NCBI RefSeq assembly: GCF_003382365.1
Contig: NZ_QTSU01000002.1
Location: 372,001-436,000, forward strand
DNA length: 64,000 bases
Direction of reading: 5' to 3'
From: Lysobacter silvisoli
GTDB taxonomy: Bacteria > Pseudomonadota > Gammaproteobacteria > Xanthomonadales > Xanthomonadaceae
The position numbers were made by a program, and so were the translations under genes. The notes beneath the pieces were generated by a model. It searched no databases. It was given only the letters and a program-made list of their open reading frames with translations, and was not told where the DNA came from. Shown in pieces: positions 1-9,689 of the stretch (positions within the stretch are counted from its first letter, which is position 1; every line of letters starts with the position of its first letter).

Positions 1-2
1 AG

Positions 3-362
3 CGCGTGGCCCTGCACCTGCCCTGCACCCAACGCAACGTGGTCGGCTCGGTGCCGGCGCTGCGCCGCCTGCTCGCGCGCGTGCCGGAGCTGGAGGTGGT
101 GGAACTGCGCGCGGGCCAGGGTTGCTGCGGCGCGGCCGGCACCCAGATGCTCACCGACGCCGCGCGCGCGGCCGACTTCCGCGCGCCGCTGCTGCGCGAG
201 TTCGCCGCCAGCGGCGCCACCCGCCTGCTCAGCGCCAACATCGGCTGCCGTTTGCACCTGGGCGCGGCGCTGACCGCGCCGGTGCAGCACCCGCTGCAAT
301 TCCTGGCCGAACTGGCGCAGCCCGCCGCGGCTACACCGGCGGCTAACGGCGCGACGACGTAA
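3..362 (+). CDS. glcF: Glycolate oxidase iron-sulfur subunit-like protein (C-terminal part)
   Basis: Only the last 119 codons are inside the window; the start lies upstream of base 1. The visible part is a CCG (cysteine-rich) domain: it carries a GCCGAAG motif and a C-terminal SANIGC...H motif, as in GlcF and heterodisulfide-reductase-like electron-transfer subunits, where these cysteines bind an Fe-S cluster. GlcF passes electrons from glycolate oxidation to the quinone pool. The Fe4S4 ferredoxin-like N-terminus cannot be checked, so another CCG-domain family such as LutA-like proteins is possible, though the SANIGC ending favours GlcF. Confidence 0.75.
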   Translation, partial: RVALHLPCTQRNVVGSVPALRRLLARVPELEVVELRAGQGCCGAAGTQMLTDAARAADFRAPLLREFAASGATRLLSANIGCRLHLGAALTAPVQHPLQFLAELAQPAAATPAANGATT

Positions 363-371
363 ACTGCGCGC

Positions 372-1016
372 ATGACCACGACCCGTGCGTTGACCCCGCT
401 GGACCGCTTGCTCGACGACGCGCAGCGCGCCCTGGACACCGTGTTCGGCCGCCCTTACGCCGAACGCCCCAATCCCGCCGCCGACACCGCCCAGATCGAA
501 CTGGACGACGCCGAACGCCGGCATTCGGCCGGGCTGATGCGCATCAACCACGTCGGCGAGGTGTGCGCGCAGGCGCTGTACTGCGGCCAGGCCGCGGTGG
601 CGCGCGATGCCGCCACCCGCGCCCACCTGCTGGAAGCCGCGCAGGAAGAAACCGACCACCTGGCCTGGTGCGCGCAGCGCCTGGACGAACTGGACAGCCG
701 CCCCAGCCTGCTCAACCCGCTGTGGTACGCCGGCAGCTACGCCATAGGCGCGCTGGCCGGGCTGCGCGGCGACGGTTGGAACCTGGGCTTCGTGGTCGAG
801 ACCGAACACCAGGTGGAAGCGCACATCGACGAGCACCTGGAATCGCTGCCGCCGGCCGACGCGCGCAGCCGCGCGATCCTGCGCACCATGAAGGACGACG
901 AGGCCCGCCACGCCGCCAACGCCGAAGCGGCCGGCGCGCGCGTGCTGCCGCCGCCGGTACCCAGCCTGATGGCAGCGGCGTCGAAGCTGATGAAGGCGGT
1001 CGCTTACCGGGTGTAA
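372..1016 (+). CDS. coq7: Demethoxyubiquinone hydroxylase (Coq7)
   Basis: Diiron monooxygenase of aerobic ubiquinone synthesis; it hydroxylates 2-polyprenyl-3-methyl-6-methoxy-1,4-benzoquinol at the inner membrane. The 214-residue length is normal for bacterial Coq7. The carboxylate-histidine ligands of the two ferritin-like repeats are visible: Glu63 (HVGEV), an ExxH at about 93-96 (ETDH), Glu145/149 in the third helix and an ExxH at 177-180 (EARH). It starts at an ATG 9 bp after the upstream stop. A strong bidirectional terminator follows before the convergent speD. Many gammaproteobacteria use UbiF instead, so Coq7 fits the Xanthomonadaceae. Confidence 0.95.
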   Translation: MTTTRALTPLDRLLDDAQRALDTVFGRPYAERPNPAADTAQIELDDAERRHSAGLMRINHVGEVCAQALYCGQAAVARDAATRAHLLEAAQEETDHLAWCAQRLDELDSRPSLLNPLWYAGSYAIGALAGLRGDGWNLGFVVETEHQVEAHIDEHLESLPPADARSRAILRTMKDDEARHAANAEAAGARVLPPPVPSLMAAASKLMKAVAYRV

Positions 1017-1072
1017 GCCGGTCTGCGGAAGCCGCGCGCCCTGCGGAAGCTGCGGGGGCGACGACGGCCACT

Positions 1073-1210
1073 GTGGGAGCGGATTGTCCGATCGCGGCTC
1101 ACGCCGCTCACACGCAGAGCAAAAACCGTTGCCTTGGGGTAGGAGCGGCGTGAGCCGCGACCACGTCGTGGCCGAAGTGGCGCGGTCGCGGCTCACGCCG
1201 CTCCTACCCC
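1073..1210. repeat. REP-like palindromic repeats, one fragment and one full inverted pair
   Basis: A full REPIN-like unit spans 1136-1210: GGGGTAGGAGCGGCGTGAGC-type sequence, a short unrelated spacer, then its inverted copy. Each half holds its own small hairpin (GCGGC-GTGA-GCCGC). A degenerate piece lies at 1073-1110. The same element recurs at about 3460, 14561, 14667, 18569 and 57394. It fills much of the coq7-speD intergenic region. Confidence 0.85.
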
Positions 1211-1235
1211 GAAGCGGTTGCGCCGGCGCCGCAAC

Positions 1236-1265
1236 GAAAAAGGCCGGCTTGCGCCGGCCTTTTCG
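1236..1265. terminator. Bidirectional rho-independent terminator between coq7 and speD
   Basis: A perfect stem AGGCCGGC / GCCGGCCT with a TTGC loop is flanked by an A-run on the left and a T-run on the right. It can therefore terminate both coq7 (plus) and the convergent speD (minus). Confidence 0.9.
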
Positions 1266-1280
1266 CTAACGAGCTTGCGC

Positions 1281-2075
1281 TCAGTCGGCCAGATTGCGGC
1301 CGTGGTACAGCTCTTCGATCTCCCGCTTCAAGCGCGCTTCGATCTTCATGCGCTCCTTGAACGACAGGTTCTTGGCCTTCTCCTCGAACAGATAGGTGTC
1401 GAGGTCGAATTCCTTCAGGTGCATCTTGGTGTGGAAGATGTTTTCCTGGTAGACGTTGACGTCGAGCATCTCGTAGCGCGACTTCACGTTCTTGGCCAGG
1501 TAGTCCTGGATCGAATTGATCTTGTGGTCGATGTAGTGCTTGCGGCCCTTCACGTCGCGGGTGAAGCCGCGCACGCGGTAGTCCATGATGACGATGTCGG
1601 ACTCGAAGCTTTCGATCAGGTAGTTCAAGGCCTTCAGCGGCGAGATCACGCCGCAGGTGGCCACGTCGATGTCGGCGCGGAACGTCGCGATGCCGTTGTC
1701 CGGGTGAGTCTCCGGATACGTGTGCACGGTGATGTGCGACTTGTCCATGTGCGCGACCACGGCGTCGGAGATCAGCTCCTTGCCCGCATCCTTCTTGTCG
1801 ATCACCGGCTCTTCCGAGATCAGGATCGTCACCGACGCGCCCTGCGGATCGTAGTCCTGGCGCGCGATGTTGAGGATGTTGGCGCCGATGATCTCCGCCA
1901 CATCCGTGAGGATCTGGGTCAGGCGGTCGGCGTTGTAGGCCTCGTCGATGTACTCGATGTAGCGCTGTCGCTCGTCTTCGGACGTGGCGAAGCAAACATC
2001 GTAGATGTTGAACGAGAGGGCCTTGGTGAGGTTGTTGAAACCCTGCAACCGCAGGCGCGGCAACGGCTTGACCAC
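1281..2075 (-). CDS. speD: S-adenosylmethionine decarboxylase proenzyme
   Basis: Makes decarboxylated S-adenosylmethionine, the aminopropyl donor for spermidine. At 264 residues it matches the long E. coli-type SpeD rather than the short Bacillus/Thermotoga class. The self-cleavage site is visible as Lys112-Ser113 in the [11 protein letters not shown] motif; the serine becomes the pyruvoyl cofactor. The likely catalytic cysteine is in the ATCGVISPL segment. It is transcribed away from clp, a gene order I associate with Xanthomonadaceae. It supports polyamine supply, relevant because the siderophore locus at 25-34 kb probably uses a polyamine acceptor. Confidence 0.97.
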   Translation of the reverse strand: MVKPLPRLRLQGFNNLTKALSFNIYDVCFATSEDERQRYIEYIDEAYNADRLTQILTDVAEIIGANILNIARQDYDPQGASVTILISEEPVIDKKDAGKELISDAVVAHMDKSHITVHTYPETHPDNGIATFRADIDVATCGVISPLKALNYLIESFESDIVIMDYRVRGFTRDVKGRKHYIDHKINSIQDYLAKNVKSRYEMLDVNVYQENIFHTKMHLKEFDLDTYLFEEKAKNLSFKERMKIEARLKREIEELYHGRNLAD

Positions 2076-2282
2076 GGTAGGGGAATCCCGGTCGGACGGC
2101 GAGGGCCGGCATTATGAGGCAAACGGCCCCGGGGGGAAACGCGGCCCGGTCCGCGAGGGCCGTCACATTACTGTAAGGACTGCCCGAAACGGGCCGGGGT
2201 GACGTAGAGTGCCGCAGGGTGACGCGATTTGCCCAATCCCCCGGTTCGTCCTAAGCTCACCCGATAACCCAAGCACACTCCC

Positions 2283-2972
2283 ATGTCCGCCAACCCGGTA
2301 GCCCCCTTGACTGCCCTGCGCCGAACCAACAGCCCGTTGCTGCCGGATGGCGCAACCATCGAACGCTTCCTGGCGCACTGCCACCGTCGCCGCTACCCCT
2401 CGCGGACCGACGTGTTCCGCCCGGGCGACCCCGCCAGCACCCTGTACTACGTGGTGTCCGGCTCGGTCAGCATCATCACCGAGGAAGAGGACGGCCGTGA
2501 GCTGGTCCTGGGCTATTTCGGCCCGGGCGAGTTCGTCGGCGAACTCGGCCTGTTCATCGAAAGCGACCACCGCGAGGTGATCCTGCGCACGCGCAGCACC
2601 TGCGAGCTGGCCGAAATCGGCCACGAGCGCCTCTACGACCTGCTGCTGACCCGGCTGTCGCTGGACGCGCCCAAGCTGCTGTACGCGATCGGCGCGCAGA
2701 TCTCGCGCCGCCTGCTCGACACCAGCCGCAAGGCCGGCCGCCTGGCCTTCCTGGACGTGACCGACCGCATCGTCCGCGCCCTGCACGACCTGGCCCGCGA
2801 GCCGGAGGCCATGAGCCACCCGCAGGGCACCCAGCTGCGCGTGTCGCGCCAGGAGCTTTCGCGCCTGGTCGGCTGCTCGCGCGAAATGGCCGGCCGCGTG
2901 CTCAAGAAGCTGCAGGCCGACGGCAAGCTGCACGCCCGCGGCAAGACCGTCGTCCTGTACGGCACCCGCTGA
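2283..2972 (+). CDS. clp: CRP/FNR-family global regulator Clp
   Basis: Cytosolic transcription factor of the CAP-like protein family. An N-terminal cyclic-nucleotide-binding beta-roll covers about residues 25-140 (GYFGPGEFVGELGLF) and a C-terminal winged helix-turn-helix about 165-225 (SRQELSRLVGCSREMAGRVLKKL). Length is the usual 229-230. In Xanthomonas, Clp binds DNA without ligand and is released by cyclic di-GMP; it controls extracellular enzymes, exopolysaccharide and, in Lysobacter, antibiotic production. The near-identity of the recognition helix with CRP (CSREMAGRVLK) supports CRP-type target sites. The plus-strand GNAT gene follows after 14 bp and may be cotranscribed. Confidence 0.96.
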   Translation: MSANPVAPLTALRRTNSPLLPDGATIERFLAHCHRRRYPSRTDVFRPGDPASTLYYVVSGSVSIITEEEDGRELVLGYFGPGEFVGELGLFIESDHREVILRTRSTCELAEIGHERLYDLLLTRLSLDAPKLLYAIGAQISRRLLDTSRKAGRLAFLDVTDRIVRALHDLAREPEAMSHPQGTQLRVSRQELSRLVGCSREMAGRVLKKLQADGKLHARGKTVVLYGTR

Positions 2973-2986
2973 GCCCCGCGCCAGCG

Positions 2987-3448
2987 ATGGGCCGCGCCGC
3001 GACCTCCGCCGAGACCGCCCCCCGGGTGCGGCCGGCGGAGCTCGGCGATGCCCATGACGTGGCCCGCCTGCTCGGCGACCTGGGCTACCCCTGCAACCGC
3101 GACGAAGCCGCCGAGCGCATCGCCGTGGTCCGCCACGACCCGCGCCAGCACCTGCTGCTGGCCGAGATCGACGGCGACGCCTGCGGCCTGGTCTCGCTGT
3201 ACACCCTCTACTCCGTGGTCCACGGCACCGAGCTGGCGCGCATCACCGCGCTGGTGGTGTCGCCGGCCTGCCAGCGCCAGGGCATCGGCCGGCGCCTGCT
3301 GCGCGAAGTCGAGCTGATCTCGCGCCGCTCCGGGGTCTCGCGCATCGAAGTGACCAGCAATCAGCAGCGCGAGCAGGCGCACGCGTTCTATCGCGACTGC
3401 GGGTACAGCGATGGCTCGCAGCGGTTTGTGAAGGCGTTAGGCGACTAG
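2987..3448 (+). CDS. GNAT-family N-acetyltransferase
   Basis: A 153-residue single-domain GNAT protein. The acetyl-CoA binding motif A is visible as VVSPACQRQGIGRRLL (Q/R-x-x-G-x-G/R), followed by the C-terminal motif with NQQREQAHAFYRDCGY. Substrate is unknown; small GNATs of this type often acetylate amino acids, polyamines or antibiotics. The ATG at 2987 follows the clp stop by 14 bp, suggesting cotranscription with clp. Confidence 0.85.
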   Translation: MGRAATSAETAPRVRPAELGDAHDVARLLGDLGYPCNRDEAAERIAVVRHDPRQHLLLAEIDGDACGLVSLYTLYSVVHGTELARITALVVSPACQRQGIGRRLLREVELISRRSGVSRIEVTSNQQREQAHAFYRDCGYSDGSQRFVKALGD

Positions 3449-3459
3449 CGAACGCCGCC

Positions 3460-3538
3460 TTGGGGTAGGAGCGGCGTGAGCCGCGACCGTCCACTTCGGG
3501 GTAGAACGTGGTCGCGGCTTACGCCGCTCCTACCCCAA
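3460..3538. repeat. REP-like inverted pair
   Basis: TTGGGGTAGGAGCGGCGTGA... and its inverted copy flank a spacer of about 30 bp. Same family as at 1136-1210. It lies between convergent genes (GNAT plus, HAD minus) and could act as a transcriptional end structure. Confidence 0.85.
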
Positions 3539-3556
3539 AGCCAGCAACAGCGCCGC

Positions 3557-4294
3557 TCAGGCCGCCGACGCCACCGGGTCGCCGCCGCGCCCCGGGCAAC
3601 CCCAATTCAGGATCGGCGTGCCGGGCGGCAGCACGCGCCGGAACAGGGGGATGCGGCGGGCCTTGGGGTTGACCACCACCGGCCGGCGCGCGGCCTTGAG
3701 CAGCGGCAGATCGGCGCTGCTGTCGGAATAGGCGACCTCCACCGGCGCGGTGTAGCCGGCCTGGCGCAGCATGGTCATCTTCATTTCCGAGTGGCAGTGG
3801 CGCAGCGCGCCGACCGCGCCCAGGCGCGGGCCGACCAGGGTGCCGACCACCGGCACGTCCTCATGGGCGACGAAGGCCAGGATCGCGCGCGCCAGCTCCG
3901 GCGGGGCGCCGGTGGCGATCACCACCCGGTCGCCGCGCTCGCGGTGGTGGTGCAGCACGTCCAGCGCCACCGGCAGCAGGCGATGGCGGATCTCGTCGGT
4001 ATGCGCAGCCACGTAGCGGTCGATGGCCGCGTCGAACTCGCGCCGCCCGCCCATGCCGATCGACCCCACCCAGACGAAGCCGGAAATGCCCACGCGCCGG
4101 GTCGGCAGGAACGCGATCAGCGGGCCGAACACCGGCGCGATCAGCAACGCCAGCAGGGGCCGCCACCACGAACGCTTGATCAGCCAGGCGAACAGGTGGC
4201 TGCCGGAATCGCCGTCGTAGAGGGTGTGGTCGAAGTCGAACACCACCAGCGGCGCGTCGTCGCGCGCGGGCGGGAAGCGTCCCGCCGCGCTCAT
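3557..4294 (-). CDS. HAD-superfamily (subfamily IB) phosphatase
   Basis: A 245-residue haloacid-dehalogenase-fold hydrolase. Motif I is DFDHT (nucleophile Asp19, acid Asp21), motif II a Thr in VVIATGAP, motif [13 protein letters not shown], which binds Mg2+. A hydrophobic stretch in the cap (residues about 38-62, [17 protein letters not shown]) suggests membrane association, as in phosphatidylglycerophosphatase-type or SerB-like HAD-IB proteins. The start codon overlaps the trpC stop by ATGA, so it is the last gene of the trp/cyanophycin run. Substrate is not determinable; it is not an obvious trp enzyme. Confidence 0.8.
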   Translation of the reverse strand: MSAAGRFPPARDDAPLVVFDFDHTLYDGDSGSHLFAWLIKRSWWRPLLALLIAPVFGPLIAFLPTRRVGISGFVWVGSIGMGGRREFDAAIDRYVAAHTDEIRHRLLPVALDVLHHHRERGDRVVIATGAPPELARAILAFVAHEDVPVVGTLVGPRLGAVGALRHCHSEMKMTMLRQAGYTAPVEVAYSDSSADLPLLKAARRPVVVNPKARRIPLFRRVLPPGTPILNWGCPGRGGDPVASAA

Positions 4295-5082
4295 GCCGCG
4301 AACAACCGCTGCAGCGCCGCGCCGGGATCGGGCTCACGCATGAAGCTTTCGCCGATCAGGAAGGTCTCGATGCCGGCGCCGCGCATCTTGGCCACGTCGG
4401 CACCGGTGGCGATACCGCTCTCGGTGACCAGGGTGCGGTCGCGCGGCACCGCCTCGCGCAGGGCGATGCTGGTGTCCAGCGAGACCTCGAAGGTGCGCAG
4501 GTTGCGGTTGTTGACCCCGATCAACTCGCAGTCGGTCTGCAGCGCGCGTTCGAGCTCGTCGATATCGTGCACTTCCACCAGCACGTCCATACCCAGCTCC
4601 ATCGCCAAGCCGGCCATCTCGATCATCGGGCCGTCTTCCAGCGCGGCCACGATCAGCAAGATGGCATCGGCGCCGATCACCCGCGCCTCGTACACCTGGT
4701 AGGGGTCGATGGTGAAGTCCTTGCGCAGCACCGGCAGCTGGCAGGCCGAGCGCGCCTCGCCCAGGTACAGGTTGCTGCCCTGGAAGAAGTCCACGTCGGT
4801 CAGCACCGACAGGCAGGCCGCGCCGCCGGCCTCGTAACTGCGCGCGATCTCGGCCGGACGGAAGTCGGCGCGGATCAGGCCCTTGGACGGGCTGGCCTTC
4901 TTGACCTCGGCGATCACCGCAGGCGCGCCGGCGGCGTGCTTGCGCTTGATCGCATCGACGAAACCGCGCGCCGGCGCCTGCCCGGCCGCGCGCGCGCGCA
5001 GGTCGTCCAGCGAACGCACGCGGCTGCGCTGTTCGATCTCCTCCACCTTGCGGGCGAGGATCGTGCGCAGGACATCGGTCAT
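4291..5082 (-). CDS. trpC: Indole-3-glycerol phosphate synthase
   Basis: Converts carboxyphenylaminodeoxyribulose 5-phosphate to indole-3-glycerol phosphate, the fourth step from chorismate to tryptophan. The 263-residue TIM barrel begins [16 protein letters not shown] and has the diagnostic KKASPSKG (catalytic Lys), [16 protein letters not shown] and VNNRNL motifs; the C-terminal phosphate site is ESGI...[12 protein letters not shown]. It is monofunctional, with no TrpF fusion. The ATG overlaps the stop of the upstream Mur ligase by 4 bp, so its translation is probably coupled to a cyanophycin-type gene rather than to trpD, about 7 kb upstream. Confidence 0.97.
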   Translation of the reverse strand: MTDVLRTILARKVEEIEQRSRVRSLDDLRARAAGQAPARGFVDAIKRKHAAGAPAVIAEVKKASPSKGLIRADFRPAEIARSYEAGGAACLSVLTDVDFFQGSNLYLGEARSACQLPVLRKDFTIDPYQVYEARVIGADAILLIVAALEDGPMIEMAGLAMELGMDVLVEVHDIDELERALQTDCELIGVNNRNLRTFEVSLDTSIALREAVPRDRTLVTESGIATGADVAKMRGAGIETFLIGESFMREPDPGAALQRLFAA

Positions 5083-6887
5083 TCCTTCATCTCCACATCG
5101 CCCGTCAGGGGCCGGCCGGGGCGCCATTGTCCCAGTTGCAGCCGATCGAGCAAGACGACGACCGCATCGCGGGCCTGGCTGTTGTGGACGGGCAGTACAA
5201 GGACGTCGCCGGGCCCGGCCCAACGCAGCAGGCGGGTGGCGGCTTCGACCTCGTCCAGACAGACCTCCAAAGCGCTCTCGGCCAGCCCGCGTCGGCGCAG
5301 TTCGTCGCCCAGGATCGCGGCGACCTCGCCCGCGGCGCGGCCGCGCATATAGCCCTCCAGGTCCTTGAGCACGACCCGGTCCGGGCCGAATCCGGCCGCG
5401 ACCGCCGCCAGTTCGCGGATATCGCGGTCCTCGCGGTTGCCGGCCTGGCCCAGCAACAGGCCGAGCCGGCGCCCGGGCCGGGCAGCCACCTCCAGCAGCT
5501 TGCCCAGGCCGTCGGGGTTGTGGGCGTAGTCCAGGTAGACCTCGCTGTCGCCGTAGACCCAGCGCTGCAGGCGCCCGGGGTTGTCGGCCGCAGCGTTGCC
5601 GAAACCCGCCAGCACCTGGGCGATGCGCTCGGGCGCGACACCCAGCGCGGCCGCGGCCAGGGCCGCGCCGCTGAGGTTGGCCTGGTTGTAGCGCGCGCGG
5701 CCGCCCAGGGTCAGCGGCATCGCGGCGACTTCGCCCAGGTCGTGGTCGCGGCCTTGGTAGTGCAGGCGCAGGCGGCCGTCGCGCGCGGCGCAGGTGGCGC
5801 CGCCTTGCTCGCGGTGCGCCTGCAGGCGCGGGTGCGACGCGTCGAGCGCGAACCAGCCGATCGGGTGCGGCAGATCCGCGCCGTGCCGCACCAGCAGCTC
5901 GTCTTCGGCATTGAGCACCAGCAGGCCATCCTCGGCCAGGCCGCGCGCGACGGTGAGCTTCACCTGAGCCAGGTCGTCGAGATTGTGGATGCCGTACTCG
6001 CCGAAGTGATCGGGGCTGATGTTGGTAACCAGGGCCACACGCGCGGCTTGTGGCGTGAGACCGCGGCGCAGCAAACCGCCGCGAGCGGTTTCCAGGATCG
6101 CCGCTTCGACATCGGGACGACGCAATAGCGTGCGTGCACCGACCGGGCCGGAATAGTCGCCGCCGTCGATGCATTCGCCACCGACGTAGAGCCCGTCGGT
6201 GCTGCTGTGCGCGGTATGCCAGCCCTGCGCGCGCGCCATCGCCGAGAGCACGCGCACACTAGTGGTCTTGCCGTTGGAGCCAGTAACGATGGCCTTGGGG
6301 ATAGCGTGCAGTTGCGGCCAAGGCACTTCGCCGGCATCTGGGAGTTGTTCGAGCGGCCAGGTTCGGCTGCCGATGCCCTCGCCAATCGACACGGCTTCGT
6401 CGTCGATGTAGGCAGGCAATCCATGCGATTGAGCCAGATCCCACAAGAGAAAGAGATCGGGCGACATTTCGGCAAACAGTAGAGCGCGTAGCGTATGCAA
6501 TGCGATGCCGCGGCTCCACGGCGGCGCGTAGCCCGGCGCAAACGGCGGCAATGCCTCCTGGTCGCGCAAGCCAACCGCGGAAGACCACGCCCACTCGTTG
6601 ATCTCGGTGGCCGCATAGAGCTGATCGGGCAATGCCGCGATCGCCAGCGAGGCCCCGGTGGCATGCTCACGGACCACCACGCGGTCGAAGCGCGAGCCTG
6701 CGAACACGCCGACGGCGGCGATGTTCTCGCGCCAGCGCATCAGCGCGCCAGCGGCGGCCCGGCCGCGCGTCTCCAGCACCACGCCGGGCGAGTCGAAATA
6801 CAGATTCGCCCCGGTCAGCCGGCGCGAATCCTCGAACGGGAACTCGTACTCCGGCAGCGCGGCCGCTGGCTTGGACTCCGCCGTCAC
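5079..6887 (-). CDS. CphA-like Mur ligase lacking the ATP-grasp domain
   Basis: A 602-residue Mur-ligase-family protein. Residues about 1-190 form an N-terminal region with no recognisable ATP-grasp motifs. A Mur ligase module follows, with P-loop GSNGKTT at 203-209, the GGLLRRGL and [13 protein letters not shown] segments typical of cyanophycin synthetase, and a C-terminal domain with DYAHNPDGL. It resembles the C-terminal half of the adjacent CphA (the TARGGLLR stretch is shared), so it is probably a diverged paralogue. It starts at a GTG directly after the cphA TGA stop. The role is unknown: possibly amino-acid addition to cyanophycin or to a related aspartyl peptide. Confidence 0.8.
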   Translation of the reverse strand: MTAESKPAAALPEYEFPFEDSRRLTGANLYFDSPGVVLETRGRAAAGALMRWRENIAAVGVFAGSRFDRVVVREHATGASLAIAALPDQLYAATEINEWAWSSAVGLRDQEALPPFAPGYAPPWSRGIALHTLRALLFAEMSPDLFLLWDLAQSHGLPAYIDDEAVSIGEGIGSRTWPLEQLPDAGEVPWPQLHAIPKAIVTGSNGKTTSVRVLSAMARAQGWHTAHSSTDGLYVGGECIDGGDYSGPVGARTLLRRPDVEAAILETARGGLLRRGLTPQAARVALVTNISPDHFGEYGIHNLDDLAQVKLTVARGLAEDGLLVLNAEDELLVRHGADLPHPIGWFALDASHPRLQAHREQGGATCAARDGRLRLHYQGRDHDLGEVAAMPLTLGGRARYNQANLSGAALAAAALGVAPERIAQVLAGFGNAAADNPGRLQRWVYGDSEVYLDYAHNPDGLGKLLEVAARPGRRLGLLLGQAGNREDRDIRELAAVAAGFGPDRVVLKDLEGYMRGRAAGEVAAILGDELRRRGLAESALEVCLDEVEAATRLLRWAGPGDVLVLPVHNSQARDAVVVLLDRLQLGQWRPGRPLTGDVEMKE

Positions 6888-9677
6888 TCAGTCGCTCTCT
6901 TCGCGTTCGAAGCGCAGGCCGCGTTCGTCGCGGACCACGCCTTCCATGGCCGCGACCACCGCCTCGTCCAGGGTCTGCTCCAGCGGCGGCAGCTCGATGC
7001 GCGCCGTCGCCGCGGCCACGCCGCCCTCGGGCTGGAAGTGGATGATCTGCTTCCACGAGCGCGCCAGCGCGTCGGCGAACACCAGCAGCAGGTCGCCGGC
7101 CTGGGCCATGCGCAGCGCCGTATCGATCGCGGTCTGCTCGTCGGGGATGATGCTGATCGCCGCGCGGTCGACGCCGCGCGCCTGCAGCGCCTTGGCGATG
7201 ATGCGCGGCACCTCGTCGCCGTCGCGGCCGCGCAGGCTGTCGTCGCGGCGGCAGACGTAGTGGTCGAACTTGCCGGCCACGGCCTCGGCGATGGCGTGCA
7301 GGTCCTCGTCGCGGCGGTCGCCGGGGCCGGCCAGCACCACCAGGCGGCGTCCGCCCACGTCCAGGCGCTGGGCCAGGTCGGCCATCACCCCGACCGCGTG
7401 CGCGTTGTGGCCGTAGTCCATGAGCACCTTGAACGGATGCTCGTTGTAGACGTTCATGCGCCCGGGCGCCTGGAAGAACGTGGTGTCGAAGGTACGCAGG
7501 CCGTGGCGGATCGCGTCGAGCTTGATGCCCATCGAGAACGCCATCGCCGCGGCCACCATCGCGTTCTGCACGTTGTGCAGCGCGCGTCCTTCCATGGTCG
7601 CGGGGATCAGGTGCGTCCACAGCAGCGGAATGTGGCTGCCCTTGTCGTACAGCGTGATCATGTGGCCGTTGACGCCGGCCTCCAGCGCGCAGGCGCGGCC
7701 GCCGGCGCGGATGTGCTCGCGCACCAGCGCATGGGCCGGGTTCATGGTGACGTAGCAGATCACCTTGGCGTCGGTGTAGGCCGACATCTTCAGCACGTTG
7801 GGATCGTCGGCGTTGAGCACCGCGCAATCCTTGGCGATCTCCACCACCACGCGCTTGACCTCGGCCAGCTGCTCCAAGGTATCGATGCCCTTCAGGCCCA
7901 GGTGGTCGGACTGGATGTTGATGACCGCGCCGACGTTGACCTCGGACACGCCCATGCCGGCGCGCAGCAGACCGCCGCGCGCGGTTTCCAGCACGGCCAG
8001 GTCGATCTGCGGATCGGACAGCACCATGCGCGCCGACACCGGACCGGTCATGTCGCCCTCGACCGTGCGCTGGCCGTCGATGTAGACGCCGTCGGTGGTG
8101 GTGAGGCCCGGCGTGTAGCCGGCCATCTTGGCGATGTGCGCGAGCATGCGCGCGGTGGTGGTCTTGCCGTTGGTGCCGGTGACCGCGGCGATCGGCACCC
8201 GCGCCGGTGTGCCGGGCGAGAACAGCATGTCGATTACCGGGCCGGCGGCGTCGCGCGGCGTGCCCTCGCTGGGCGCCACGTGCATGCGGAAGCCCGGCGC
8301 GGCGTTGATCTCGCAGATGCCGCCGCCGGCGTTCTTGTAGCTCTCGGCGATGTTGGGCGAGATGAAGTCGACGCCGCCCACGTCCAGGCCGATCGCGCGC
8401 ACCGCGCGCACCGCCATGTCGCGGTTGTCGGGATGGATGATGTCGGTGACGTCGGTGGCGGTGCCGCCGGTGGAGAGGTTGGCGGTGGAGCGCAGGTAGA
8501 CGACCTCGTCGTCGGCCGGCACCGATTCGGCGGTGTAGCCCGCGCGCTCCATCATCAGCACGGCCTGGGCGTCGAGTTCCAGTCGCGTAAGCACCTTTTC
8601 GTGGCCGACGCCGCGGCGCGGGTCCTGGTTCACCGCCTCGACCAGCTCGGCGATGCTGCGCTTGCCGTCGCCCACCACATGGCCGGGCGTGCGCCGGGTG
8701 GCGGCGATCAGCTCGCCGTTGACCACCAGCAGGCGATGGTCGTCGCCGCCGACGTAGGTTTCCACGATCACCGAGCGCGAATGCTCGCGCGCGGCCTCGA
8801 AACCGGCGCGGATCTCGTCCTCGCCGGAAATGTTGATGGTGATGCCGCGGCCGTGGTTGCCGTTATAGGGCTTGGTCACCACCGCCCCGCCCAGCCGGCG
8901 CGCCGCGCGCACCGCGCCGGCGGCGTCGGTCACCAGTTCCTGGCGTGGCACCGGCAGGCCCAGCGAGGCCAGGATCTTGTTGGTCTCTTCCTTGTCGCTG
9001 GCCAGTTCCACCGCGATGTGCGGGGTGCGGCCGGTGACCGTGGCCTGGATGCGCTGCTGGTACTTGCCGTGGCCGAACTGGATCAGCGACTGGGTGTTCA
9101 GGCGCAGCCACGGAATCCCGCGCGCCTCGGCGGCGCGCACCAGCGAGGCGGTCGACGGGCCCAGCGCGCGGCGCTGGGCGTAGCGGATGAAGTCGTCGCG
9201 CGCCGATTCCCACTCCCAGTCCTCGGGCACGCTGCCGGCCGGACGCAGGGCGGCCGGCAGCAGCGAACACAGCAGCTTCAGTCCGAGCTCGCCGGCGGCG
9301 ATGCCCTCCTCGCGCTGCGCGTACTCGTAGACCACCGAGTACACGCCGGGCCGGTTGTCGCCGATGCTGCGGGTCTTGCCGAAGGTGACGTTCTCGCCGG
9401 CCACGTTCTGCAGTTCGATCGCGACGTGTTCGAGCACGTGGCCCAGCCAGGTGCCCTCGTCCTCGCGCAGGCGGCGGACGAAGCCGCCGGGCGCGCGGTA
9501 GGAGCAGCCGTGTTCGGCCAGCCCCGGCAGCGCCGCCAGCAGGCCGTCGACGAAGGCCGGCCCCAGGCGCGCGGTCGGCCACTGCTCCAGCGCCTGCAGG
9601 TCCAGTTCCAGCCGTATGACCGGAAAATGCGCATACAGCGAAGGGCCGACGTAGACGGTGCGTTCGAGTATGCGCAT
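6888..9677 (-). CDS. cphA: Cyanophycin synthetase
   Basis: ATP-dependent polymerase that builds multi-L-arginyl-poly-L-aspartate, a cytoplasmic nitrogen-storage granule. The 929 residues show the canonical order: N domain (1-160), ATP-grasp (about 220-475; TKPYNGNHGRG, CEINAAPGFRMH) adding aspartate, and Mur ligase (about 490-929; P-loop GTNGKTT at 501-507) adding arginine. An HxxEH sequence at residues 80-84 of the N domain resembles the metallopeptidase-like site reported to generate primers in some CphA1 enzymes. Start ATG at 9677 has a GAGGTT ribosome site and lies 12 bp after cphB. Confidence 0.96.
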   Translation of the reverse strand: MRILERTVYVGPSLYAHFPVIRLELDLQALEQWPTARLGPAFVDGLLAALPGLAEHGCSYRAPGGFVRRLREDEGTWLGHVLEHVAIELQNVAGENVTFGKTRSIGDNRPGVYSVVYEYAQREEGIAAGELGLKLLCSLLPAALRPAGSVPEDWEWESARDDFIRYAQRRALGPSTASLVRAAEARGIPWLRLNTQSLIQFGHGKYQQRIQATVTGRTPHIAVELASDKEETNKILASLGLPVPRQELVTDAAGAVRAARRLGGAVVTKPYNGNHGRGITINISGEDEIRAGFEAAREHSRSVIVETYVGGDDHRLLVVNGELIAATRRTPGHVVGDGKRSIAELVEAVNQDPRRGVGHEKVLTRLELDAQAVLMMERAGYTAESVPADDEVVYLRSTANLSTGGTATDVTDIIHPDNRDMAVRAVRAIGLDVGGVDFISPNIAESYKNAGGGICEINAAPGFRMHVAPSEGTPRDAAGPVIDMLFSPGTPARVPIAAVTGTNGKTTTARMLAHIAKMAGYTPGLTTTDGVYIDGQRTVEGDMTGPVSARMVLSDPQIDLAVLETARGGLLRAGMGVSEVNVGAVINIQSDHLGLKGIDTLEQLAEVKRVVVEIAKDCAVLNADDPNVLKMSAYTDAKVICYVTMNPAHALVREHIRAGGRACALEAGVNGHMITLYDKGSHIPLLWTHLIPATMEGRALHNVQNAMVAAAMAFSMGIKLDAIRHGLRTFDTTFFQAPGRMNVYNEHPFKVLMDYGHNAHAVGVMADLAQRLDVGGRRLVVLAGPGDRRDEDLHAIAEAVAGKFDHYVCRRDDSLRGRDGDEVPRIIAKALQARGVDRAAISIIPDEQTAIDTALRMAQAGDLLLVFADALARSWKQIIHFQPEGGVAAATARIELPPLEQTLDEAVVAAMEGVVRDERGLRFEREESD

Positions 9678-9689
9678 GTGAACCTCACT

